A stretch of DNA of 64,000 bases from Acuticoccus sp051016205 (GTDB taxonomy: Bacteria > Pseudomonadota > Alphaproteobacteria > Rhizobiales > Amorphaceae), in NCBI GenBank assembly GCA_051016205.1, contig CP136534.1:1922001-1986000 (forward strand), read 5' to 3'. Positions 34,593-43,144 of the stretch are shown here, piece after piece. The notes under the pieces were generated by a model that did not search any database, was not told the origin of the DNA, and was given only the letters and a program-made list of their open reading frames with translations. The position numbers and the translations under genes were made by a program. The stretch's first letter is position 1. Each line of letters starts with the position of its first letter.

Positions 34593-35297
34593 TCAGCCGC
34601 CCAGGTACGCCTGCTGGATGGCAGGGTCGGCCAACAGGGTGTCCGACGCGCCGGACGCAACCACGCGCCCGGTTTCCATCACATAGCCGCGACTTGCAAG
34701 GCCAAGCGCTGCGGAGACGTTCTGCTCAACCAGCAAGATAGTGGTGCCCACCTCGCGATGCAGCGCCGAAAGCGTCTGGAAAATCTCTTTGACGACAATG
34801 GGTGCCAGTCCCATAGACGGCTCGTCGAGGAGAAGCAGGCGGGGGCGCGACATCAAGGCGCGTGCGATGGCGAGCATTTGCTGCTGACCGCCTGAAAGGC
34901 TGCCGGCCGCCTGGTGCCTGCGCTCTTTGAGGATGGGAAAAAGGCTCTCCATCTTGGCGCGATCCGCCTCAGGCTCGCCGGCCCTGCGGAAGGCGCCGAG
35001 CGCCAGGTTGTCCGAAACGCTGAGGGGGGAGAACACCTGGCGTCCCTCAGGCACAAGCGCCACGCCAGCCTCCACACGCTTGTGGGGCGCGCTCGCGGTC
35101 ATATCGTCGCCGTCGATCACAATGCGCCCCGCAGCGGCAGGGTGGACGCCTGCAATCACCTTCATGAGCGTTGTCTTGCCGGCCCCGTTGGCGCCCACAA
35201 TGGCGACGATTTCGCCCGTGTTCACCTCAAGGGACAGATCGTGCAGCACCTCGATGCGCCCGTAGGCGGCGGTCAGGCTGTCCACCTTCAGCATCAT
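34593..35297 (-). CDS. livF: Branched-chain amino acid-type ABC transporter ATPase (LivF)
   Basis: The 234-residue ATPase has Walker A GANGAGKTT, signature LSGGQQQML, Walker B LLLLDEPSMGL and the H-loop region LVEQN typical of LivF. It powers uptake with LivG. The ATG overlaps the livG stop by 4 bp. It is the last gene of the livK-(panE-like)-livH-livM-livG-livF operon. Confidence 0.95.
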   Translation of the reverse strand: MMLKVDSLTAAYGRIEVLHDLSLEVNTGEIVAIVGANGAGKTTLMKVIAGVHPAAAGRIVIDGDDMTASAPHKRVEAGVALVPEGRQVFSPLSVSDNLALGAFRRAGEPEADRAKMESLFPILKERRHQAAGSLSGGQQQMLAIARALMSRPRLLLLDEPSMGLAPIVVKEIFQTLSALHREVGTTILLVEQNVSAALGLASRGYVMETGRVVASGASDTLLADPAIQQAYLGG

Positions 35298-36055
35298 GCG
35301 TCGGTTCCGAGGTAAGCGGCGCGCACGGCAGGGTCGTTGCGCACGGCCTCAGGCTTGCCGTCGGCAATCATCCGGCCCTGGTCGAGGACGACGACCCTGT
35401 CCGACAGGCTCATCACCATCGCCATGTCATGCTCCACGAGGATGATGGACAGCCCCTCGTCGGCAAGCCGGCGGATCAGAACCGCAAGCGCCTCGGTCTC
35501 CGTCGCGTTGCAGCCGGCGGCGGGCTCATCCAGAAGCAGCACCTTGGGCTCGGCGGCAAGGGCGCGCGCGATCTCAAGGCGTTTCAACGCGCCATAGGGG
35601 AGGGAGGAGGCGGGTCTGTCGGCCACATCGGCAAGGTCCACATGGGCAAGATGGCCCGCTGCCGCCTCGCGCGCCCGCCGCTCCTCACCGAACAAGGAAG
35701 GCAGCGGCAGAAGGTGGCGCAGCACATTGTGGTGCTCTGACAGGTGGCCGCCCACCATGACGTTCTCGCGCGCCGTCATCTGGAAGAAGATCTGCAAGTT
35801 CTGGAACGTGCGGGACAGGCCGCGGGCCGCAAGTTTGTAAGGGACTTCGCCGGTGACATCCTCGCCATAAAGGAACACGCGGCCATGGCCCGGGGTGTAG
35901 ACGCCGCTCAACATGTTGAAGAGCGTCGTCTTTCCCGCGCCGTTGGGGCCGATGATGGCGGTGACGCCCGACTCAGGCGCCTCGAAGGTGACCGAGTCCA
36001 CAGCGCGCACGCCGCCAAAATCGATCCCAAGGTCTTGTGCGGCAAGGCTCGTCAT
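35294..36055 (-). CDS. livG: Branched-chain amino acid-type ABC transporter ATPase (LivG)
   Basis: The 253-residue ATPase has Walker A GPNGAGKTT, Walker B VLLLDEPAAGCN and LVEHDM as H-loop. Its signature region reads SLPYGALKRLE, the usual LivG variant of LSGGQ. It pairs with LivF. Its ATG overlaps the livM stop (ATGA). Confidence 0.95.
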   Translation of the reverse strand: MTSLAAQDLGIDFGGVRAVDSVTFEAPESGVTAIIGPNGAGKTTLFNMLSGVYTPGHGRVFLYGEDVTGEVPYKLAARGLSRTFQNLQIFFQMTARENVMVGGHLSEHHNVLRHLLPLPSLFGEERRAREAAAGHLAHVDLADVADRPASSLPYGALKRLEIARALAAEPKVLLLDEPAAGCNATETEALAVLIRRLADEGLSIILVEHDMAMVMSLSDRVVVLDQGRMIADGKPEAVRNDPAVRAAYLGTDA

Positions 36056-36996
36056 CGCGCTTTTGCCCTCCGCCGGCCCGAGACAAGGGCAATGAGGCTG
36101 GGGACGATGCCTGCGCGAAGGCCAATCATCACCACCATCATGATGAGGCCGAGCACCATGTGTTCATACTCGTTAAAGGCGGTGAGCACCTGGGGCAGTG
36201 CCGTCAAGATGCCAGCGCCCGCCACAGCGCCGAGCACCGACCCCATGCCGCCCAGAACCACCATGGTGATGAGTTCCACCGAGGTGAGGAAGCCTGCCAC
36301 ATCCGGCGTCACGAACCCGTCGAACAGCGCCAGGAGCCCGCCTGCCACGGCCGCATAGATGGCGGAGATGACGAAGGCGATGTTCTTGTACTTCGCAACA
36401 TCGACGCCGGACACCATCGCCGCCACTTCAGAATCGTGCACCGCCCTCAGCGCCCGCCCCGTGGGGCTTGCCTTGATGGAGCTTGCGATGAGCGCGCCGA
36501 TGACGAGGACGGCGCCGGTGATCCAGAACCAATTGTCGGCGCCCCTGATGCGCTCGCCAAACAGCGTCAGGCGCGGCACGGGCATACCGTCGGGTCCACC
36601 CGTCAGCCAGGCCTCGTTGGTGATGACCATGGAGATGAGGATGCCAAGACCAAGGGTTGCCACCGCAAGGGCATGACCCTTCAGCCGCAAGACGGGGCGG
36701 CCCACCACAAGGGCGATCAGGCCTGCGATCACCACCCCCGCCAGCATGGACAGGAGTGGGTGAAGGCCGAGCGTTGTGGGGCCTATGGCGACGGCATAGG
36801 CGCCGATCCCCAAAAAGCCCGCGTGGCCCAGACTCACCTGGCCCGCATCGCCCACAAGGATGTTAAGGCCGATGGCCGCCAGCCCATAGATGAAGACGAG
36901 CGAGGCCACACGCAGGATGAAGTTGCTGTCAGCGGCAAACCAGATGACCACCATCACGGCCACAAGGACCAAAGGCGTCGCAAAACGCTGGGCCAT
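36052..36996 (-). CDS. livM: Branched-chain amino acid-type ABC transporter permease (LivM)
   Basis: The 314-residue polytopic protein has LivM hallmarks: GLNILVGDAGQVSLGHAGFLGIGAY near residues 43-67 and GRALRAVHDSEVAAMVSG in the cytoplasmic loop. Eight to ten hydrophobic helices are visible. Its ATG overlaps the livH stop by one base (TAATG). Confidence 0.95.
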   Translation of the reverse strand: MAQRFATPLVLVAVMVVIWFAADSNFILRVASLVFIYGLAAIGLNILVGDAGQVSLGHAGFLGIGAYAVAIGPTTLGLHPLLSMLAGVVIAGLIALVVGRPVLRLKGHALAVATLGLGILISMVITNEAWLTGGPDGMPVPRLTLFGERIRGADNWFWITGAVLVIGALIASSIKASPTGRALRAVHDSEVAAMVSGVDVAKYKNIAFVISAIYAAVAGGLLALFDGFVTPDVAGFLTSVELITMVVLGGMGSVLGAVAGAGILTALPQVLTAFNEYEHMVLGLIMMVVMIGLRAGIVPSLIALVSGRRRAKAR

Positions 36997-37868
36997 TAAA
37001 CGCGCTCCACCCGACGCTTGCCGAAGAGCCCGGCCGGCATGAAGAAAAGGACCATGAGGATGACGATGAACGCGAACGCATCCTTATAGTCTGAGGAGAT
37101 CAGCCCTGCGCCATAGGCCTCGATGAGGCCCACCAGAAGCCCGCCGATCACCGCGCCAAAGGGGTTGCCCATGCCGCCGAGCATGGCCGCGGCAAAGCCT
37201 TTCAGCGCCAGGAGCGTGCCCACATCATAGCTTGTCAGGGTGATGGGGGTGACGAGAATGCCCGCCAGGGCGCCAATGGCCGCCGACACGCCGAAGGAAA
37301 GGCCCACCACCAGCGAGGTGTTGACGCCGACGAGCTTGGCCGCAAGCCTGTTCGCCGCCGTTGCGAGCACCGCTTTGCCCGACAATGTGCGCTCCAGGAA
37401 CGCCCAGAGCGCGACGAGGACGGCCATCGCGCCCCCCAGCACCCAGAATGTCTGCGGCAACACGGCCGCGCCGCCGAGGCGGATCGGCGTGTCGCCTGAA
37501 ATGGGCGGCAAAGAATGGAACTGCTTATCGAAAATCACCTGGGCAGCGCCGCGCAGGAAGATGGACGCGCCGATGGTGATGATGATGAGCGTTACCGCTG
37601 TCGCCCCGCGCGCAGGCTCAATGGCAAGCGCCCACAACAACAGGCCGACGCAGACGGTGGCCGCAACGGCGAGCACCGCGGCAGCCGGCAAGGGAATGCC
37701 CGCAGCGGCGAGGAAGACCGTGGTCATCCCGCCCAGCATCACGAACTCGCCCTGGGCGAAGTTGATGACGTCCGAGGCGTTGTAGATGAGCGTGAAGCCT
37801 AGGGCGACCAGCGCGTAAACAGCGCCCACCGTCAGCCCGGAGAAGGTGAACTGCAGGATCTCAGCCAT
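36996..37868 (-). CDS. livH: Branched-chain amino acid-type ABC transporter permease (LivH)
   Basis: The 290-residue permease starts MAEILQFTFSGLTVGAVYAL and has the LivH block FTLIYNASDVINFAQGEFVM plus the C-terminal GGMGNPFGAVIGGLLVG. ATG 37868 has AGGGG 7 nt upstream and overlaps the end of the ketopantoate-reductase-like gene by 8 bp. A longer open frame to 38174 is the shadow of that gene. Confidence 0.95.
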   Translation of the reverse strand: MAEILQFTFSGLTVGAVYALVALGFTLIYNASDVINFAQGEFVMLGGMTTVFLAAAGIPLPAAAVLAVAATVCVGLLLWALAIEPARGATAVTLIIITIGASIFLRGAAQVIFDKQFHSLPPISGDTPIRLGGAAVLPQTFWVLGGAMAVLVALWAFLERTLSGKAVLATAANRLAAKLVGVNTSLVVGLSFGVSAAIGALAGILVTPITLTSYDVGTLLALKGFAAAMLGGMGNPFGAVIGGLLVGLIEAYGAGLISSDYKDAFAFIVILMVLFFMPAGLFGKRRVERV

Positions 37869-38799
37869 CGACGGCCCCTTCGGGCGCTCCATTGCGATAG
37901 GGGTTGAGGGCGGCCGCCACCATGGCGTGGAACGGTGCCTGAATGCCGGCCGCCACCGCCAGAGCGGCGACCCTGCCGGAAAGTTCGTCCACCTCAAGGC
38001 GTTTGCCGCGCAAAAGGTCGTCCAGCATCGAGGAGCGCATGTTGGGCGGAAACCCTTCGACCCTGTGCATATGCTGGTCCACAAAGCCTGGATCCACGGA
38101 CGGCTCGTAGTGACGTGCGACGTTGAAGGACTCCTCCACCGCCTCCCGGTAAAGCCCGTTGCACAAGGCGTCATCGAGGATCGGGCCGATGGGAAGGCGC
38201 GTGAGCGACGTCATGGCCGAGAAGGCCGTCAACATCACGAACTTCTCCCAGATGCGCTTGCGGATATCGTCCACAACGTCGATCTCAACCCCTGCACGCT
38301 CGGCAACCTCGGCCAGTCGCGTCAGCTTCTGGTCCGTGCGCCCATCGAACGTGCCTGCCAACAGGCGTGCAAACTGCGAGGTGTGGCGGATCACGCCTGG
38401 GGCGCGCACGTCTGCGGCAATGTAGGCAACGCCGCCGGCCGCACGGTCGTCTCCGAACGCTGAGGTCAGTTCAGCTTCCGCCGAAATGCCGTTTTGGAAG
38501 GAGGTGACCAGGGTGTTGGGGCCGACAACCGGTTTGATGGCGTCGATACCCTCCACCGTGTCGTAGAGTTTGACGAGGAAGAGGACGATGTCTGCCGTCT
38601 CATGGCCTGTCAGATCGTCGGTGGCGTTCACACGGTCCAGCGAAAGGTCGCCAAGGCCGCTTTCGATCCTGAGGCCGCCTGTGCGCATGGCCTCAAGGTG
38701 TGCGCCGCGGGCGACGAAGGTGACATCTTCGCCGGCCGCTGCGAGCCGGGCGCCGAAGTAACCTCCCACAGCGCCCGCGCCCATGATGACGATCCGCAT
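37861..38799 (-). CDS. Ketopantoate reductase-family (ApbA/PanE-like) NADP-dependent dehydrogenase
   Basis: The 312-residue protein has the N-terminal nucleotide-binding start MRIVIMGAGAVGGYFGARLA, the family motif VTSFQNGISAEAEL, a conserved lysine/asparagine region near RKRIWEKFVML, and the C-terminal helical domain. The family reduces 2-dehydropantoate or related 2-keto acids. It is embedded between the transporter receptor gene and livH and overlaps livH by 8 bp, so it is co-expressed with uptake. A catabolic or interconverting role on the transported keto or hydroxy acid is more likely than pantothenate synthesis, but this is inference. Confidence 0.86.
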   Translation of the reverse strand: MRIVIMGAGAVGGYFGARLAAAGEDVTFVARGAHLEAMRTGGLRIESGLGDLSLDRVNATDDLTGHETADIVLFLVKLYDTVEGIDAIKPVVGPNTLVTSFQNGISAEAELTSAFGDDRAAGGVAYIAADVRAPGVIRHTSQFARLLAGTFDGRTDQKLTRLAEVAERAGVEIDVVDDIRKRIWEKFVMLTAFSAMTSLTRLPIGPILDDALCNGLYREAVEESFNVARHYEPSVDPGFVDQHMHRVEGFPPNMRSSMLDDLLRGKRLEVDELSGRVAALAVAAGIQAPFHAMVAAALNPYRNGAPEGAVDG

Positions 38800-38826
38800 C
38801 GTCTGTTACCCCTCAAGTGCCTCGGT

Positions 38827-39981
38827 TCAGGAGGCGCTATCGTCAACGAGGGTCCACTCACCGTCCTTGATTTCGAGCATCCTGAAGGCGGATAGGTCCA
38901 GGCCCATGTGATCCTCAGCGCTCATGTTGACGACACCCGCGGTCCCCATGAACCCTTGAGTCTCCTGCAGCGCATCGCGGATGGCAACAGGATCGGTGGA
39001 GTCGGCGCGCTTGATGGCATCCACCACAAGCATCAGACCATCATAGGCATGGCCACCGAAGGTGGAGACCGGCTCGCCCGTTTCCTGCTCGTATGTGGTC
39101 TTGTAGTCCACGACCACGGGCTTTTGCGGGTCATCATCGGGAAGTTGATCCGCCACCAGGAGCGCTGAGGCAGGAAGGCGCACGCCGTTCGCCGCATCCC
39201 CGGCCAGCTCGATGAACGACTTCGAGGCGACGCCGTGGCTCTGGTAGAAAGGAAGGTCGATGCCGAGCTGGGCCACATTGCGCGTCACGATGGCAGGACC
39301 CTGGCCGAAGCCAGCATTCACCAGGACCTCAACCCCATCGGTATTCTTGATGTTGGTGAGCTGGGGCGTCATGTCGGAGTCTTTGGGGCCGTAGGACTCG
39401 TCGGCCACGATCTCGATGTCGTAGTTGCCGGCCACATCGATGCACTGGGCGCGCATGGACTTGCCGAAGCCGCCGGTGCCCGAAATCATCCCAACCTTCG
39501 ACATACCGCGCTTCTGGATGTCCTCAAAAATCTTCTCGCAGGCCATCTTGTCGGTGTGCGGCGTCTTGAAGACGAAGGGCTGCACGGGATCGATGATCAC
39601 CACAGCGCCACCAAGCGACACGAACGGGATCTCATAGTCGTTGAAGATGGGCGCCATCGCCATCGTCGTGCCTGTGGTGGAGCCGCCGACCATGGCGACA
39701 ATCTCATCGTCCTCCACAAGGCGCGTTGCGAAGGTGCGCGACTGGTTGGCATCACCCCCGTCATCGTAGTCGATCAACTCCAGCGGACGGCCAAGCACAC
39801 CGCCCTCTTCGTTGATCTTGTCCACGTAAAGGCGCAGCGTCTTTTTCTCAGGGTCGCCGAGGAACGAGGCGGGGCCCGTTGCGGCCAAGACGGAGCCGAT
39901 GCGGATGGGTTCGCCATCCTGCGCTGCGGCAGGAAGGATAAGGGCTGCCGCAACAGCTGCCGAAAGGATTGCACGTTTCAT
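38827..39981 (-). CDS. ABC transporter periplasmic substrate-binding protein (LivK/Leu-Ile-Val type I fold)
   Basis: The 384-residue protein has a signal peptide (MKRAILSAAVAAALILPAAA), then IRIGSVLAATGPASFLGDPE, and the type I periplasmic fold with VGGSTTGTTMAMAPI and GMISGTGGFGKS. It is the receptor for the downstream LivHMGF. Ligands of this family range from branched-chain amino acids to aromatic acids and amides, and the exact ligand is not readable. A GGGAGGG ribosome-binding site lies 7 nt before the ATG, and a strong stem-loop lies just upstream of that. Confidence 0.92.
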   Translation of the reverse strand: MKRAILSAAVAAALILPAAAQDGEPIRIGSVLAATGPASFLGDPEKKTLRLYVDKINEEGGVLGRPLELIDYDDGGDANQSRTFATRLVEDDEIVAMVGGSTTGTTMAMAPIFNDYEIPFVSLGGAVVIIDPVQPFVFKTPHTDKMACEKIFEDIQKRGMSKVGMISGTGGFGKSMRAQCIDVAGNYDIEIVADESYGPKDSDMTPQLTNIKNTDGVEVLVNAGFGQGPAIVTRNVAQLGIDLPFYQSHGVASKSFIELAGDAANGVRLPASALLVADQLPDDDPQKPVVVDYKTTYEQETGEPVSTFGGHAYDGLMLVVDAIKRADSTDPVAIRDALQETQGFMGTAGVVNMSAEDHMGLDLSAFRMLEIKDGEWTLVDDSAS

Positions 39982-39999
39982 TCAGTTCCCTCCCAGTGG

Positions 40000-40028
40000 G
40001 CGCTGCCGTCGTTCATATGCGGCAGCGC
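40000..40028 (-). promoter_or_regulatory. Stem-loop in the 5' leader of the Liv-type operon
   Basis: GCGCTGCCG (40000-40008) and its exact inverse CGGCAGCGC (40020-40028) form a 9-bp stem with an 11-nt loop. It ends 18 nt upstream of the receptor start, immediately before the ribosome-binding site. It could modulate translation or stabilise the receptor mRNA. The rest of the 400-bp divergent spacer to 40388 holds only the promoter/dyad listed next. Confidence 0.5.
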
Positions 40029-40234
40029 GTGACATCGATGTTGGTCTTTGCCTCAGGCTGCCCCTCAAAAGGCACGATGCGCAAGTCTTAGAAAACGATG
40101 GCGAGGGTACGGACCGGTGCTGGCAACATAGGTGCCAGGACCCTCAAGGTCTGCCGTCTCCTCCCCACCACCGCCGCTTGATACGGTCTGTTTCCTCTGG
40201 CCGTTGCGACCACGTATGGTGCGCGCCTGTTTGG

Positions 40235-40297
40235 TTGACAGGCACGTGAGCCGCTCAATAAGTTACAAAAATCGGTTAAGTCAAGACTTTTTGTCAC
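40235..40297 (+). promoter_or_regulatory. Candidate promoter with overlapping dyad upstream of the paaG-like operon
   Basis: TTGACA (40235-40240), a 17-bp spacer and ATAAGT (40258-40263) form a good sigma-70-like promoter. Directly behind it GTTACAAAAA (40262-40271) and TTTTTGTCAC (40288-40297) form a 10-bp inverted repeat with one mismatch, centred where transcription would start. This is a classic repressor geometry. The paaG-like ATG is about 90 bp further on. Confidence 0.5.
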
Positions 40298-40388
40298 ATA
40301 TCCCGGCGCGGCCGGTGCGCGTGCCCGCGAGCCGCGCATTGCGCTGCCGCACCCTCTGGGACAACAGCCAAACGAGGAGAGGATGGCC

Positions 40389-41177
40389 ATGGACCCTGTC
40401 TTGAGCGAGCGCGACGGCGCTGTGTTGACCGTGACGTTGAACCGCCCCGACAAGTTGAATTCCTTCAACGAGGCCATGCACGCCGGCCTTGCCGAAGCGT
40501 TTGGCAAAGCGGAGGCGGACAAGGGCGTACGCGCCGTCATCCTGACTGGCGCAGACAGGGCCTTTTCCGCAGGGCAGGACCTGTCGGAACGCATGAGGGG
40601 GGCTGACGAGAGCCCGCCAAATCTCGGCGACAATCTTGAGCGGTTTTATAACCCCCTCGTGCGCAAGATCCGCGGGCTGCCTGTGCCTGTGGTGGCAGCC
40701 ATCAACGGCGTGGCGGCAGGGGCCTCCCTCAACATAGCGCTTGCGTGCGACATCGTGATCGCCGCGCGTTCGGCAAGCTTCCTGGAGCCCTTTGCAAACC
40801 TTGGCCTTGTGCCTGACGCTGGCGGCACCTTCACACTCCAGCGCGCCATCGGCCCGGTCCGCGCCCGCGCCATGATGATGCTGGCCGAAAAAGTGGACGC
40901 TGAGACTGCAGAGCGCTGGGGCCTTGTCTACCGCGTGGTGGACGATGAAACACTGATGGAGGAGGCGAACCGCCTGGCCGCCCGCCTTTGTGCGCTGCCG
41001 ACCGATGGGCTTGCCGCCATCAAGCGCGCGCTGGTGTCTGCCGAGACCAGCACCTTCGACGATCAATTGGATGTGGAGCGCGATGCCCAAAGGGCCGCAG
41101 GCCGCCACCCCGACTATCAGGAGGGCGTTGCCGCCTTCATGGAAAAGCGCAAACCCAACTTCAAAGGCCGGCTGTGA
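40389..41177 (+). CDS. Enoyl-CoA hydratase/isomerase (PaaG-like crotonase)
   Basis: The protein of about 262 residues is a crotonase with the CoA-binding/oxyanion segments RAFSAGQDLSER and AINGVAAGASLNIALACD. FANLGLVPDAGGTFTL recalls PaaG, the ring 1,2-epoxyphenylacetyl-CoA isomerase. It is followed by a PaaI-type thioesterase gene with a 4-bp overlap, the pairing seen in phenylacetate clusters. No paaABCDE, paaK or paaZ is in the window, so a general beta-oxidation-like role remains possible. ATG 40389 has GAGAGG at good spacing; ATG 40383 is an alternative. Confidence 0.85.
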   Translation: MDPVLSERDGAVLTVTLNRPDKLNSFNEAMHAGLAEAFGKAEADKGVRAVILTGADRAFSAGQDLSERMRGADESPPNLGDNLERFYNPLVRKIRGLPVPVVAAINGVAAGASLNIALACDIVIAARSASFLEPFANLGLVPDAGGTFTLQRAIGPVRARAMMMLAEKVDAETAERWGLVYRVVDDETLMEEANRLAARLCALPTDGLAAIKRALVSAETSTFDDQLDVERDAQRAAGRHPDYQEGVAAFMEKRKPNFKGRL

Positions 41178-41605
41178 GGAACCCTCAGGATACCGCAATT
41201 GCGGCCGCCGACATCATGTGGGCGGACGACAACGCCTCCCGTGCGCTGGGCATGGCGCTGGAGGAGGTGGCCCCAGGCCGCGCGCGCCTTTCCATGACGG
41301 TGCGGGAGGATATGACCAACGGCCATGGCATTGCCCATGGCGGTTTCATCTTCACCCTTGCCGACTCCGCCTTTGCGTTCGCCTGCAATTCGTCGGGCCA
41401 GCGCATCGTCGCGGGCCAGTGCCAGATCTCGTATCTGAGGCCCGTCACCAAGGGGGACGTGTTGACCGCTGAGGCCGTGGAGCGGTTTCGGGAGGGGCGC
41501 TCAGGAATCACCGATGTGACGGTGCGCAACCAAGATGGGGAGGTGGTTGCGGAGTTTCGCGGCCATTCGCGCACCATCAAAGGCTCCCTCTTCGAGGACG
41601 GTTGA
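41174..41605 (+). CDS. Hotdog-fold acyl-CoA thioesterase (PaaI-like)
   Basis: The 143-residue hotdog protein contains NGHGIAHGGFIFTLADSAFA, the PaaI active-site segment with the catalytic aspartate in TLADS, and CNSSGQRIVA. PaaI hydrolyses dead-end hydroxyphenylacetyl-CoA intermediates. The GTG start overlaps the stop of the preceding crotonase gene (GTGA), with AAGG 6 nt upstream. The open frame extending back to 40988 is a shadow. Confidence 0.88.
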   Translation: MRNPQDTAIAAADIMWADDNASRALGMALEEVAPGRARLSMTVREDMTNGHGIAHGGFIFTLADSAFAFACNSSGQRIVAGQCQISYLRPVTKGDVLTAEAVERFREGRSGITDVTVRNQDGEVVAEFRGHSRTIKGSLFEDG

Positions 41606-41611
41606 GGCGGT

Positions 41612-42343
41612 ATGGAGTGGCGCGACGAAGCGCTGATCCTCTCAGCCCGCCCGTTCGGCGAGAGCTCGAAGATCGTCGACCTTTTCGCCGTCAGAGAAGG
41701 GCGCGCGGCAGGCCTTGTGCGCGGCGCACGCTCGCAGGGGACACGGGCAACGGTTCAGCCGGGCAACCGCGTCCTTGCCACTTGGCGAGGGCGGCTCGAC
41801 GGTCAGCTGGGCACCTTGCAGCTTGAAATGATCGAGGCGCGCGCCGGGCAGGTGATGGACCATGCCGTCGGCGCCTTCGGCCTCCAATCCCTTGCAGCAC
41901 TCCTTGCCTTTTTGCCGGAGCGCGACCCCCACCCCCGCCTTTACGCCGCCGCCAACGTTTTGATCGAAGCCTTCGACAACCCGTCCGACGCCGGGGAGAC
42001 GGCCGTGCGGTTCGAACTCATTCTCCTGGAAGAGTTCGGCTATGGCCTCGACCTGTCGCAGTGCGCGGCAACGGGAAGCACGGAAGACCTTGTTTTCGTC
42101 TCGCCGCGTTCAGGACGTGCCGTCAGCCGGGCCGCAGGCGCCCCTTATGCGGACCGCATGCTCCCCTTGCCGGCCTTTTTGAAGGATGCCGGACCCGTGA
42201 CCGCGGCTTCGCTTGAGGCAGGCTTCCGTCTCACGGCCCACTTTTTAACGAGTGAAGTCGCCGCCCTTGCCGATAAGCCTTTGCCGCCCGCCAGGGAGCG
42301 CTTTGTGCGTGCCGTTTTGAAGGCTGCCGCCCGTGCACCGTGA
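41612..42343 (+). CDS. recO: DNA repair protein RecO
   Basis: The 243-residue protein has the RecO OB-fold start MEWRDEALILSARPFGESSK with VDLFAVREGRAAGLVRGAR, and the helical C-terminal domain. The zinc cysteines of some RecO proteins are reduced to a single visible Cys (LSQCAAT), as in other alphaproteobacterial versions. It loads RecA with RecR in gap repair. It lies 6 bp behind the thioesterase gene and is unlinked from era, its more frequent neighbour. Confidence 0.93.
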   Translation: MEWRDEALILSARPFGESSKIVDLFAVREGRAAGLVRGARSQGTRATVQPGNRVLATWRGRLDGQLGTLQLEMIEARAGQVMDHAVGAFGLQSLAALLAFLPERDPHPRLYAAANVLIEAFDNPSDAGETAVRFELILLEEFGYGLDLSQCAATGSTEDLVFVSPRSGRAVSRAAGAPYADRMLPLPAFLKDAGPVTAASLEAGFRLTAHFLTSEVAALADKPLPPARERFVRAVLKAAARAP

Positions 42344-42412
42344 GCGCACCTTGCGAAACCGCAAACCACGCCTCCCGTTGCACCGTAGCTAAGGCAACGA
42401 AGGAAATGTGTG

Positions 42413-43045
42413 ATGCGTTTTTTGCGCTTGATGTATGTGTTGGTCGCACTCGTCCCTTTTCTGGCAGGACCTGCGATGGCTGACGTGGCTGAACCGTCCT
42501 TCACCGTCGTCTCCAAGGACGGGGACTTCGAGGTGCGCCGCTACGATCCGATGATCATCGCCCACGTCACCGTGACGGGCGATCGCGGGACGGCGGCCAA
42601 CCGCGGTTTCAGGGTGCTCGCCGACTATATTTTCGGCGCCAACCGCCCTGGCGAGAAGATTGCCATGACGGCCCCCGTCATCCAGGAGCCGGCGGCGCGG
42701 GACGGCCAGAAGATCGCCATGACCGCCCCCGTCCTTCAAGAACCTGCCGGCGCCGACACGTGGACGGTGACGTTCGTGATGCCCGCAGAGTTCACCATCG
42801 ACACGTTGCCGGCCCCAAAGTCCGACAAGATCACCATCGAGAAGGTGCCCGGCGACACGATGGCTGTGGTGCGCTTTTCAGGCTTCAACACCAAGGCACG
42901 TCTTGATGAGGAGACCGAGCGCTTGCAGTCCTTCATGGCGGACAAGAACCTTCCTGCGAAGGGGACGCCCCGCTTTGCCTTCTACAATCCGCCTTGGACG
43001 CTGCCCTTCCTGCGCCGCAACGAGGTGATGATCCCCACTGACTGA
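42413..43045 (+). CDS. SOUL-family heme-binding-like secreted protein
   Basis: The 210-residue protein has a signal peptide ending near AGPAMA and a SOUL/HBP domain (FEVRRYDPMIIAHVTV, GANRPGEKIAMTAPV, C-terminal RNEVMIPTD). An 18-residue unit, KIAMTAPV[I/L]QEPA, is present twice in tandem (residues 82-94 and 100-112), corresponding to a 54-bp duplication. ATG 42413 has AAGGA 8 nt upstream. Function in bacteria is not established. Confidence 0.88.
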   Translation: MRFLRLMYVLVALVPFLAGPAMADVAEPSFTVVSKDGDFEVRRYDPMIIAHVTVTGDRGTAANRGFRVLADYIFGANRPGEKIAMTAPVIQEPAARDGQKIAMTAPVLQEPAGADTWTVTFVMPAEFTIDTLPAPKSDKITIEKVPGDTMAVVRFSGFNTKARLDEETERLQSFMADKNLPAKGTPRFAFYNPPWTLPFLRRNEVMIPTD

Positions 43046-43144
43046 CGGTCCGGGAACGCCATCCACCCTGTGGACCAGCCGGTATGATGGCCGCCTGCCG
43101 CCTCACAACGGCTCGCGTCAGGGATCAACGCCCAATATGACCTG

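Noticed and set aside
36037..36999. 320-codon frame antisense to livM
   Set aside because: His/Asp-rich translation typical of the reverse complement of a membrane-protein gene.
40088..40633. Minus-strand frame covering the paaG-like promoter
   Set aside because: It runs through the promoter/dyad region and antisense into the crotonase gene; no domain recognised.
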